This document shows positions 46,691 to 54,613 of a stretch of 64,000 bases of DNA, piece after piece; positions within the stretch are counted from its first letter, which is position 1; every line of letters begins with the position of its first letter. The position numbers were made by a program, and so were the translations under genes. The DNA is from Candidatus Tepidiaquacella proteinivora (GTDB lineage Bacteria > Bacteroidota > Ignavibacteria > Tepidaquicellales > Tepidaquicellaceae). The notes beneath the pieces were generated by a model that had not been told where the DNA came from, ran no database searches, and saw only the letters and a list, made by a program, of their open reading frames with translations. The stretch covers positions 1,993,501 to 2,057,500 of the forward strand of contig CP054675.1 in the NCBI GenBank assembly GCA_013348845.1. The letters run 5' to 3'.

Positions 46691-48814
46691 ATGCCTCTGC
46701 AGTTATATGAAGTAGAAACCAGATTTCAGCATCTCCGAGATGTAATTAAATCTCCCGCTACAATCGGATATAAGTTGCTTTCCATTTCAAAATTTTTAGG
46801 GGAACTTCTTAATGAAAATAATAAAGCGAAATATGATTCATATTTTGCAGATATATTTCCATCGTTTGCGGAATTGCTTTTAAAAAATGATTTTAAGAAT
46901 TTTTCTTTTGAGGAACTTGATAAATTTCTATTTATCTATAATTCATTACAGGAATACGAAAAGCGTGAAGATAAAAATAAAATACCAAATATAATAAATG
47001 AAGCAAAGAATAATATATTCAAACCTGTATCAGAAAAACTTTCAGAATCTGAAATTCCGTTAGTAGTAATTGATAATGAAGATGATAATGATAAGATAAA
47101 GTATGGTTTTATTGTCAATTTAAATCTATCGACGGAAAAACGTAAAGACAAAAATGGAATTGATTATGTTAAATTTTTAAATCTGGTTGATTTAAAAGAG
47201 TTAGAAATTATTGAACATCTTAATTTTATAGTTAAAGAGGCAAAAAAGTTATGTGGAAGAGCAACTGAAGTTAATAAATACAATTATATTTTCTATTTTG
47301 ATAAGAAAGATTATCTCTACACCGGTACATCTTTAGGATTAGCAGCAATGTGCCTTGTCCTAAATTCTATTTATATAAATTCAATTTGTGAATATTATTA
47401 TAAATTCAAAGGCGATTGCGTTTTTTCCGGTGCTATGACCGAAAACGGTTTGCTTTTAAAACTCGATGAGGAAAGTCTCCGCATAAAACTAAAAACTGTA
47501 TTTTATTCAGGTTATAATAAATTTGTAATTCCAGAAGATAACATCAAACAGGCAAAAGAACAACTGGCTGAACTGAATAAAATTCATCCTGATAGAAAAC
47601 TTGAACTCATACCGGTAAATAATTTCTTAAGTATATTTGACAATCCAAAGATTGTAGAAAAATATAAACTTACACACAGAGAAAAGATTACAAAGGTTTA
47701 TGATGCATATAGAAAACCTGTAAATATTTCAATGGCAATATTATTTTTTGCAGTTGTGTTTTCTTATTTATTCTTCTATTTAATCCCGCATTTGGATAAA
47801 AACCCCGTCTATCATAATTTCATAGATAACAAGTATGTTATTTATAATAAATACGGAGTTGAACTCTGGAAATCTGTCAATTTGAGTTTGGTTAATAAAA
47901 GTTTTTATGAAAATTATAGAGGCACAAGATGCATTCTTACAGATATTGACAAAGACGAAATAAACGAACTTATTTACCTTGTCTATGATGAAAATGAAAT
48001 TGAATGCAATCATACTATTTTCTGCTCTAATAATAAATTGAAAAACTTTCCAATGGTTTTGCCCTTACGAGAATTAAATTATCCAAATGACCCTGTTCAT
48101 AACTTCCTGATTTACCTCAAACAGATTTATTTGTTGGATTGTAACAATGATGGTAATTTGGATATTTTATATACAGGCTTACATTATCAGTTTTATCCTA
48201 CAATTCTCGGCGCAGTTAATTTTGATGGAGAGCAAATAAGTGAATTCTGGAATGAAGGGCATTCATCTCTTCTAAAAGTTATAGATATAAATAACACCGG
48301 CAAACCGGATATTTTCTTTTGCGGATGCAATAACAGGGATTCACTTGAATGTGCCGCATTGATTGTATTTGACCCGGAATATATCAGCGGAAGCAGTCCT
48401 TACACAGACCCGCTGAACACCGGAAAACCTGGACTTGAAAAATATTATATACTTTTTCCAAGAACTGTTTTGTTAGAACAGACTAGCAGGGAAAGAAATG
48501 ATGTATTTGATCTCAGAATTAACTCTGACAAAACTATTTCCTGCTGGACTTTGGAAGGAAATAATACATCAGAAGAAACAGTATCTTACGATTTTGATAT
48601 TAATATGAATTTAATTCAGGTAAGTAATAATGATGCATTCAAAAAACAATACAATAAATTAAGAACATCAATCCGAAAAGACCTTCCCGAATTTCCCAAA
48701 TATTTAAATGAACTCAAACAAAAAGTCCGCTGGTGGGACGGGGATAAGTTTGTCAACTATCGGGTAATAAACCGACATAACCTCGAAGCGGTCAAAAATA
48801 AGGTAAAAAATTAA
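46691..48814 (+). CDS. Membrane-anchored Lon-like (S16) protease with FG-GAP/VCBS ectodomain
   Basis: 707 residues in three parts. Residues about 130-330 look like a Lon proteolytic domain: GTSLGLAAMC places the catalytic Ser214, and counting back 15 from the conserved Pro281 (FVIPEDN) puts Lys266 exactly where Lon has its catalytic Lys. No AAA+ ATPase domain is present. One membrane helix follows at about 345-367. The C-terminal half carries three Asp-rich FG-GAP-like loops (DIDKDEINEL near 417, DCNNDGNLDI near 482, DINNTGKPDI near 530), which usually bind calcium in a beta-propeller. A protease inside and a sensor-like propeller outside would suit signal transduction; the first 120 residues are helical and unassigned. 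Confidence 0.6.
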   Translation: MPLQLYEVETRFQHLRDVIKSPATIGYKLLSISKFLGELLNENNKAKYDSYFADIFPSFAELLLKNDFKNFSFEELDKFLFIYNSLQEYEKREDKNKIPNIINEAKNNIFKPVSEKLSESEIPLVVIDNEDDNDKIKYGFIVNLNLSTEKRKDKNGIDYVKFLNLVDLKELEIIEHLNFIVKEAKKLCGRATEVNKYNYIFYFDKKDYLYTGTSLGLAAMCLVLNSIYINSICEYYYKFKGDCVFSGAMTENGLLLKLDEESLRIKLKTVFYSGYNKFVIPEDNIKQAKEQLAELNKIHPDRKLELIPVNNFLSIFDNPKIVEKYKLTHREKITKVYDAYRKPVNISMAILFFAVVFSYLFFYLIPHLDKNPVYHNFIDNKYVIYNKYGVELWKSVNLSLVNKSFYENYRGTRCILTDIDKDEINELIYLVYDENEIECNHTIFCSNNKLKNFPMVLPLRELNYPNDPVHNFLIYLKQIYLLDCNNDGNLDILYTGLHYQFYPTILGAVNFDGEQISEFWNEGHSSLLKVIDINNTGKPDIFFCGCNNRDSLECAALIVFDPEYISGSSPYTDPLNTGKPGLEKYYILFPRTVLLEQTSRERNDVFDLRINSDKTISCWTLEGNNTSEETVSYDFDINMNLIQVSNNDAFKKQYNKLRTSIRKDLPEFPKYLNELKQKVRWWDGDKFVNYRVINRHNLEAVKNKVKN

Positions 48815-49151
48815 TAAATTCCTCCCTTTTTTTAGCCATCCAAAAAATTGTGCACTATATAGACAATTTTTAATATTAATAAATGCAGAAATATTATTGT
48901 GTTTAAATCTAATTTATATAATAAACCTATTTTCAAACACTTAAACAAAAAAGCTATGATTACAAAAAAAAACAATTTTTTACAGTACTTGAAATTTATA
49001 TTTTTCCGATTTTTTATTGTGTTTATTATATTGGGGGGAGGGGCGGAAGTTATATTGCCTTTGAGTTGTTGTAGTTATTTCTGAATAAGTCGATTTTATG
49101 ATAATAGATAAGACTAATGTTATCTGGAAGGAGTGTAACGAAGGAAATCGA
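48815..49151 (+). other. Gene-free stretch after the protease cassette
   Basis: No convincing gene. A short frame at 48956-49084 gives 42 residues (MITKKNNFLQYLKFIFFRFF and on) that could be a stray signal-peptide remnant, but nothing follows it. The decamer TTGTGCACTA at 48848-48857 is the same as at 45302-45311 ahead of the cassette. No terminator-like hairpin with a T-run is evident. Confidence 0.5.
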
Positions 49152-49327
49152 TTTTATTTCGTTATAAATAGGGAGATGTGAAATTAGGTAAATGAAATTA
49201 ATTTGAGATATGAGATAAGGTGATTGAAATAAAATGTAAGATGTATAATAAAATAATTGAAACAAAAGTGAGATGTGTTATAATGTAATTGAAACAAATC
49301 ATGTGTAACAAGGGAGATGGAATAAAT
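49152..49327 (+). repeat. 176-base direct repeat, copy 1
   Basis: Nearly identical to 49895-50070 at a fixed offset of 743 bases, from TTTTATTTCGTTA to GGAATAAAT. Differences cluster near the ends (TATAAATAGG against CACATAAGG, and around AATCATGTGTAAC). Inside, the sequence is a degenerate tandem repeat of about 33 bases, each unit starting TGAAA and containing a GATGT or GAGAT core. It has no terminal inverted repeats and no coding potential that I believe. Confidence 0.9.
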
Positions 49328-49400
49328 GGGATGTGATTCTCTCGTTCCGGGGTTGTGTTTTGGAATGCACTTGTTTTATTAACATTTATATAGCTTCTGA

Positions 49401-49679
49401 CTAAATCCCAATCATTAAGCGGATAATTAGGAAAAGAAAGAGACCTATGAAAAAAACAATTACAATAAGTACTAAAACATAGATGGTTACAAAAAAGCAA
49501 CCTGTGTATCCAAATATTTTCTCTATCAATTCATTACTGGTTTCAGAGGCAATCTTCCAAGAAAGCGAAAATAAAAGTATCAGCACAAAAATAACTGCTG
49601 GTATAAAAAGACATTTTCCAATATCCGATAAAATGTCCAATATCCAATTAGGAAGTAAAAGAAATATTATATAATTCAT
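49401..49679 (-). CDS. Small membrane protein between the direct repeats
   Basis: 92 residues on the minus strand, the only minus-strand gene that I support in the window. Three hydrophobic segments (about residues 1-15, 23-41 and 58-88) are separated by a polar amphipathic stretch (SWKIASETSNELIEKIFG), the pattern of a genuine small membrane protein. Start ATG is at 49679-49677. It lies in the 567-base unique segment framed by the two copies of the 176-base repeat. No family recognised; a toxin- or phage-like small membrane protein is conceivable but not shown. Confidence 0.5.
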   Translation of the reverse strand: MNYIIFLLLPNWILDILSDIGKCLFIPAVIFVLILLFSLSWKIASETSNELIEKIFGYTGCFFVTIYVLVLIVIVFFIGLFLFLIIRLMIGI

Positions 49680-49894
49680 TTTAACTACTTTTAAAGATAA
49701 AATTTAAGGTATATTTATTTTGTTTCATTTTTATATCAAATATCGTTAGACTTAATTTTGAAAGCAAACCACAATATTGAAACTAACAATTCTAATTGAT
49801 TTTAGTTTCTATCATTACAAAATAGCATTTGGGAACGAATTTATAAATGGAACTTTGTTTTGCAACTTTGTTTTAGAAAAAAGAATTAGTGTAG
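49680..49894. other. Gene-free segment between the small membrane protein gene and repeat copy 2
   Basis: No open frame of note. It would hold the promoter of the minus-strand gene. A local near-duplication is visible at 49854-49874 (ACTTTGTTTTGCAACTTTGT). Confidence 0.4.
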
Positions 49895-50070
49895 TTTTAT
49901 TTCGTTACACATAAGGAGATGTGAAATTAGGTAAATGAAATTAATTTGAGATATGAGATAAGGTGATTGAAATAAAATGTAAGATGTATAATAAAATAAT
50001 TGAAACAAAAGTGAGATGTGTAATAATGTAATTGAAACAAATCATATTTAACAAGGGAGAGGGAATAAAT
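49895..50070 (+). repeat. 176-base direct repeat, copy 2
   Basis: Partner of 49152-49327, same length and orientation. Bases 49917-50036 are almost unchanged between the copies, so the duplication is recent or maintained. After it, 166 gene-free bases lead to the broken WD40 gene. Confidence 0.9.
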
Positions 50071-50236
50071 ATTCAGGATTTGTATTGTTATTGAATTATT
50101 GCCTTGAAAATAAAATGAAATTATAATAAATATAACTCAGGTGTAAAATACTTTAATATTTTCATAAAATAATTAAAAACTAAATACTAAAACTAAACAT
50201 TTCTTTAAAGGAAATAGGACTAAAAAATAAAATTAT

Positions 50237-50911
50237 ATGAAGACAAAAAAATCTACCTTTGTTTTTTTACTTTTAATTTTTAGTTTTTCATTTTTAATTG
50301 ATAATACTTTTGCTCAGAAGCCGGAACTTGTTGTGCAGATGGGGCATAATGGAGCTGTCACTTCCGTCGCCTTTTCTCCCGACGGTAAATATGCACTCTC
50401 GGGAAGTTGGGATTGTAAAATGAAACTCTGGGAAATAGAAACCGGCAAAGAACTTGCATCACTTATTTCAATGGATGAAAACGACTGGGTAGTAGTAACA
50501 CCAGAGGGTTATTTTGATGGTTCACCTAACGGGATGAAAAATATACACTGGGTAAGCGGACTTGAGATATATCCGCTTGATGCATTTTATAATAAGTTTT
50601 ATGTTGACGGCCTTCTGTCAAAAATTATGAAAGGAGAAAGGTATTAGGCAAATGAGAATAATGTAGATTACATAATCGCATCAGAGTTTAAGCTTCCTGA
50701 AGTTGAAATCCTATCTCTGAAAAACTTCGATGAATTTAAAATGAAGGAAATAAAGTTGAAAATCAGTTTTAAAGAAGGGACAAATAAAATTAAGGATGTG
50801 ATTGTATATGTAAACGTGAAGGTAATTGAAAGGGCAAGTAAAGATTTTGGAATTATTCTGCTACTTCCAAAGACTTCTTCGGAAATATTGAAACAAGGAT
50901 ATGAACATTAA
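50237..50911 (+). pseudogene. Remnant of a secreted WD40-repeat protein with in-frame TAG
   Basis: A signal peptide (FLLLIFSFSFLIDNTFAQ) is followed by one WD40 unit (GHNGAVTSVAFSPDGKYALS, then GSWDCKMKLWEIETGKE), then WVVVTPEGYFDGSPNGM, which in intact relatives follows five to ten WD40 units. A TAG at 50645-50647 stops it at 136 residues. The same frame continues to 50911 with PEVEILSLKNFDEFKMKEIK and NKIKDVIVYVNVKVIE, matching the domain that normally comes next. So WD40 repeats were lost by deletion and the rest silenced by a nonsense codon. Parent proteins often carry a caspase-like peptidase domain, not present here. Confidence 0.75.
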
Positions 50912-51116
50912 GATAAAAAAAATAAGTTTAAAAGGAAAAAAGTTTTTGGAAAAATATTTATATATTTTAGTAATATTAAACTTTAAAAACATTAAAATAA
51001 TAAAAATGAAAAAATCAATTATTATTTTACTTAGTGTTTTTGTATTTTTAAACCTTGCTAAAGGTCAAGATTATTTACAGTTAGGTACTGAAGAACTTAC
51101 GAAAGGGAATTATTCA
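50864..51116 (+). repeat. Duplicated upstream region of TPR gene, copy A
   Basis: About 250 bases, imperfectly repeated at 52842-53087: from CTTCCAAAG through the leader (TATATTTTAGTA is in both) into the first 37 codons of the secreted TPR protein. The shared non-coding part, just before each ATG, probably holds the promoter. Confidence 0.85.
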
Positions 51117-52829
51117 GCAGCAGTTGAATACTACACAAAAGCAATCCAGAACAATCTGGATAATGAAATGGCATACTTGGGCCGTGGGCTTGCATATTAT
51201 TATTTAGAACAATATGACCAAGCGATATCTGATTACACAAAAGCAATCCAGCTCAAGCCGGATTTAGCAGAGGCATACACCTACCGTGGGCTTGCATATT
51301 ATTATTTAGAACAATATGACCAAGCGATATCTGATTACACAAAAGCAATCCAGCTCAAGCCGGATGATTCAGGAGCATATAGGAGTCGCGGTAATGCATA
51401 TTCTAAATTAGGACAATATGACAAGGCAATATCTGATTACACAGTGGCAATCCAGCTCAATCCGGATTTTGCAGAAGCATACCTAGACCGCGGTCTTGCA
51501 TTTCTTTATTTAGAACAATATAACAAGGCAATATCTGATTACACAGTGGCAATCCAGCTCGATCCAAATAATGGAGATGCATACCTGAGCCGCGGGCTTG
51601 CATATTATTATTTAAAGCAATATGAGAAAGCGATATCTGATTACACAGTAGCAATCCAGCTCAATCCGGATTTTGGAGAAGCATACTTTGGCCGTGGGCT
51701 TGGATATCATAATTTAGAACAATATAATAAAGCAATAACCGATTACACAGCAGCAATCCAGCTCAATCCGGGTTTTGCAGAAGCATACAACAACCGCGGT
51801 AATGCATATTATTCTTTAAAGCAATATGAGAAAGCGATATCTGATTACACAGAAGCAATCCAACTCAAGCCGGATTATGCAGAAGCATACTACAAACGCG
51901 GTAATATATATTATTATTTAAAGCAATATGAGAAAGCGATATCTGATTACACAGTAGCAATTCAACTCAAGCTGGAAGATGCAGATGAATACTACAAGCG
52001 CGGTAATGCATATTATTATTTAAAGCAATATGACAAAGCAATCTCCGACTACACAAAAGCAATCCAGCTCAATCCGGATTTTGCAGAAGCATACTTTGGC
52101 CGCGGTCTTGCATATTATTATTTAGAACAATATGACAAAACAATATCAGATTACACAGTAGCGATCCAGCTCAAGCCGGATAATGCAGAAGCATACTTTG
52201 GCCGCGGTCTTGCATATTATTATTTAAAGCAATATGAAAAAGCGATATCTGATTACACAGTAGCAATCCAGCTCAAGCCGGATTATGCAGAAGCATACAA
52301 CAACCGAGGGCTTGCATATCATAATTTAGAACGATATGACCAAGCGATATCCGATTACACAGCAGCAATCCAGCTCAAGACGGATTATGCAAAGGCATAC
52401 TATTATCGCGGGCTTGCATATAAAGATTTAGAACAATATGACAAAGCAATTTCCGATTACACAGTAGCAATCCAGCTCAACCCGGATTTTGCATTGGCAT
52501 ATCTGGGCCGCGGTCATGCATATTTTGATTTAAAGCAGTATGACAAAGCGCTATCTGATTACACAGTAGCAATCCAACTCAATCCGAATGATGCAGATGC
52601 ATACTACAAACGTGGTAATGCATATGGTAATTTAAAGCAATATGACAAAGCGATATCTGATTACACAATAGCAATCCAGCTCAATCCGGGTTTTGCAGGA
52701 GCATACTTTGGCCGCGGTATTGCATATTACTTATCTGGGAATACGATAAAAGGTTGTGAAGACTGGAGAAAAGCATATTCGCTAGGTGTAGTTATTGCAA
52801 AGGAATTATTAGATGAATATTGCAAATAA
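51006..52829 (+). CDS. Secreted tetratricopeptide-repeat (TPR) protein
   Basis: I start at ATG 51006 (607 residues) because it gives a signal peptide, KKSIIILLSVFVFLNLAKGQ; the frame is open back to 50901 but those codons belong to the duplicated leader. The body is about 17 TPR units of exactly 34 residues with consensus AYxxRGLAYYxLxQYDKAIS, then DYTxAIQLxPD. It ends GNTIKGCEDWRKAYSLG..AKELLDEYCK, a cap shared with the TPR protein at 53771. TPR superhelices bind protein partners; with a signal peptide it should be periplasmic or surface-exposed. The extreme uniformity of the repeats suggests recombination between them. Confidence 0.85.
   Translation: MKKSIIILLSVFVFLNLAKGQDYLQLGTEELTKGNYSAAVEYYTKAIQNNLDNEMAYLGRGLAYYYLEQYDQAISDYTKAIQLKPDLAEAYTYRGLAYYYLEQYDQAISDYTKAIQLKPDDSGAYRSRGNAYSKLGQYDKAISDYTVAIQLNPDFAEAYLDRGLAFLYLEQYNKAISDYTVAIQLDPNNGDAYLSRGLAYYYLKQYEKAISDYTVAIQLNPDFGEAYFGRGLGYHNLEQYNKAITDYTAAIQLNPGFAEAYNNRGNAYYSLKQYEKAISDYTEAIQLKPDYAEAYYKRGNIYYYLKQYEKAISDYTVAIQLKLEDADEYYKRGNAYYYLKQYDKAISDYTKAIQLNPDFAEAYFGRGLAYYYLEQYDKTISDYTVAIQLKPDNAEAYFGRGLAYYYLKQYEKAISDYTVAIQLKPDYAEAYNNRGLAYHNLERYDQAISDYTAAIQLKTDYAKAYYYRGLAYKDLEQYDKAISDYTVAIQLNPDFALAYLGRGHAYFDLKQYDKALSDYTVAIQLNPNDADAYYKRGNAYGNLKQYDKAISDYTIAIQLNPGFAGAYFGRGIAYYLSGNTIKGCEDWRKAYSLGVVIAKELLDEYCK
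51118..52750 (+). repeat. Tandem 102-base coding repeats (TPR array)
   Basis: Sixteen or so units of 102 bases with frequent identity in the blocks GCATATTATTATTTA and GATTACACAGTAGCAATCCA. The unit length is constant, so changes in number keep the frame. Not a CRISPR array: there are no spacers and the repeats are coding. Confidence 0.85.
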
Positions 52830-52841
52830 ACTTTACCTTTG

Positions 52842-53087
52842 CTTCCAAAGCCTTCCTCGGAAATATTTAAACAAGGATATGAATTTTAAGATCAAAAAAA
52901 TAAGTTTAAAAAGGGAAAAAGTTTTAGGAGAAATATCTATATATTTTAGTAGTATTGAAGTTTAAAAACATTAAAATATGAAAAAATTAAGTTTTACTTT
53001 TCTTAGTATGTTTTTGTTTTTGAGCATTGCTAAAGGGCAAAATTATTTACAGTTAGGTACTGAAGAACTTACGAAAGGGGCTTATTC
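52842..53087 (+). repeat. Duplicated upstream region of TPR gene, copy B
   Basis: Second copy of 50864-51116, here leading into a different gene. The 3' flank of the TPR genes is also duplicated: TTGCAAATAAACTTTAC occurs at both 52820 and 54604, so the whole gene plus leader was copied. Confidence 0.82.
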
Positions 53088-53744
53088 AAAATCTGATTTA
53101 TATTTGTATATAGATAATACTTATAATAGTGGATTTCCTGTAGTAGGAGGAGGTTTTCTTTGGAATTTTGGGGTTAAAGGACAAACAAGAGGGGATATTT
53201 TTAATTGTTTAAATCAAAATCTTGTAGAGCAAAGCATTTATTTTCCATTTAAACAATGGGTTCATTTGGTTGTAGTAAGAAATTATACTGGTTATAAGAA
53301 TATATGTATTAATGAAAAGCAATTTATTGCTGGGAAATTAATTAGGCCATTTCCATATACATATATTTCACTAAGGATTATTTGTTGGGATTATTATTTT
53401 GGGGGTGTAATTGTTTATGTAGATGATGTTAAAAAATATTATTCACCCATAGGAATTAAAAATATTTCATACGAAATTTCTGAGAAAATTTCTTTATCCC
53501 AAAACTATCCCAATTCTTTCAATCCATCGACAAAAATAAAATTTGATTTAGCAAAATCAGAATCGGTCACATTAAAAATATTCGACGCACTCGGCAAGGA
53601 AGTTGAAACACTTTTAAATGAACAATTCGCACCCATTGCATTCGAAGTTGACTGGAACACCGACTCATACGCGAGCGCGTATATTTCTACCATCTCGAAA
53701 CCGGCAATTTCATTGATAGAAAAAGAATAATTTTAATAAAATAA
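52978..53744 (+). pseudogene. Chimeric secreted protein with LamG-like domain and frameshifted type IX sorting signal
   Basis: The first 37 residues copy the secreted TPR protein (signal peptide plus YLQLGTEELTKG), then switch at about 53088 to an unrelated segment with FKQWVHLVVVRNYTGYKNIC and VIVYVDDVKKYY, which looks like a laminin-G/concanavalin fold. A T9SS C-terminal domain follows (LSQNYPNSFNPSTKIKFDLA, ALGKEVETLL). Translation shifts frame near 53674-53679 and ends at 53730; one extra G in AGCGCG restores YASGVYFYHLETGNFIDRKR and a normal end at 53744. The sorting tail is slightly richer in GC than the rest. Without it the product should not be exported by type IX. Confidence 0.78.
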
Positions 53745-53770
53745 ATAATATATAAAGAAAGGAGAAAAAA

Positions 53771-54613
53771 ATGTATTCTCAGTTAGCTCTGGAAGAATTT
53801 CTTAAAGGAAATTATTCAAAAGCGATTGAATACTACACAAAAGCAATCCAGCTCAATCCTTTAGATGTAGCTGCATACTTGGGCCGCGGTCTTGCATATG
53901 ATGATTTAGAACAATATGACAAAGCAATATCCGATTATACAGTAGCAATCAAGCTTAATCCTGATTATGCAGATACATACACGGGCCGCGGGACGGCATA
54001 TTCTAAATTAGGACAATATGACAAAGCAATATCCGATTTAACAAAAGCAATCAAGCTAAACCCAGATGATGCAGAGGTATACAACAACCGCGGGCTTGCA
54101 TATTCTGGTTTAGGACAATATGACAAAGCACTATCCGATTACACAAAAGCAATCAAACTAGATCCGGATTATGCAGATGCATACAACAACCGCGGAATTG
54201 CATATAGTGATTTAGGACAATATGACAAAGCGATATCCGATTTAACAAAAGCAATCAAGCTCAATCCGGATGATGCAGCGGCATATAACAACCGCGGGAA
54301 TGTATATTTATATTTTAAACAAAATAACAAAGCGATATCTGATTACACAAAAGCAATCCAGCTCAATCCTAATGATGCACATGCCTACTACAATCGTGGG
54401 GTTGCATATAGAGATTTAGACCAATATGAGAAAGCAATATCCGATTTAACAAAAGCAATCAAGCTAAATCCTGATTATGCAAAAGCCTACTACAATCGTG
54501 GGATTGCATATAACAAATCTGGAAATACAATTAAAGCTTGTAAAGACTGGAAAAAAGCATATTCGCTTGGTTATGTTGATGCAAAGGAATTATTGGATAG
54601 ATTTTGCAAATAA
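53771..54613 (+). CDS. TPR protein without signal peptide
   Basis: 280 residues: seven to eight 34-residue TPR units (AYNNRGIAYSDLGQYDKAIS, DLTKAIKLNPDD) and the same cap as the larger TPR protein (GNTIKACKDWKKAYSLGYVDAKELLDRFCK shortened: CKDWKKAYSLG). The signal peptide of its paralogue is missing: the protein begins MYSQLALEEFLKGNYSKAIE, aligned to the mature start. AAAGGAG at 53759-53765 is one of the few Shine-Dalgarno-like sites in the window, six bases before ATG. If translated it would stay in the cytoplasm. Confidence 0.78.
   Translation: MYSQLALEEFLKGNYSKAIEYYTKAIQLNPLDVAAYLGRGLAYDDLEQYDKAISDYTVAIKLNPDYADTYTGRGTAYSKLGQYDKAISDLTKAIKLNPDDAEVYNNRGLAYSGLGQYDKALSDYTKAIKLDPDYADAYNNRGIAYSDLGQYDKAISDLTKAIKLNPDDAAAYNNRGNVYLYFKQNNKAISDYTKAIQLNPNDAHAYYNRGVAYRDLDQYEKAISDLTKAIKLNPDYAKAYYNRGIAYNKSGNTIKACKDWKKAYSLGYVDAKELLDRFCK

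Noticed and set aside
48899-49084. 61-residue frame with a hydrophobic stretch
   Set aside because: No recognisable continuation, no good start context and a low-complexity end; at best a signal-peptide remnant.
49198-49500. 100-residue minus-strand frame overlapping repeat copy 1
   Set aside because: Lies mostly on the repetitive unit; the matching frame is not kept open in copy 2 as a gene would be, and it overlaps the better small membrane protein gene.
49483-49674. 63-residue + strand frame opposite the small membrane protein
   Set aside because: Mirror of the minus-strand gene; its protein has no coherent features while the minus-strand one has clear membrane segments.
51118-52750. Regular repeats that could be taken for a CRISPR array
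   Set aside because: The repeats are contiguous, in frame, 102 bases long and encode TPR units; there are no spacers and no cas genes.
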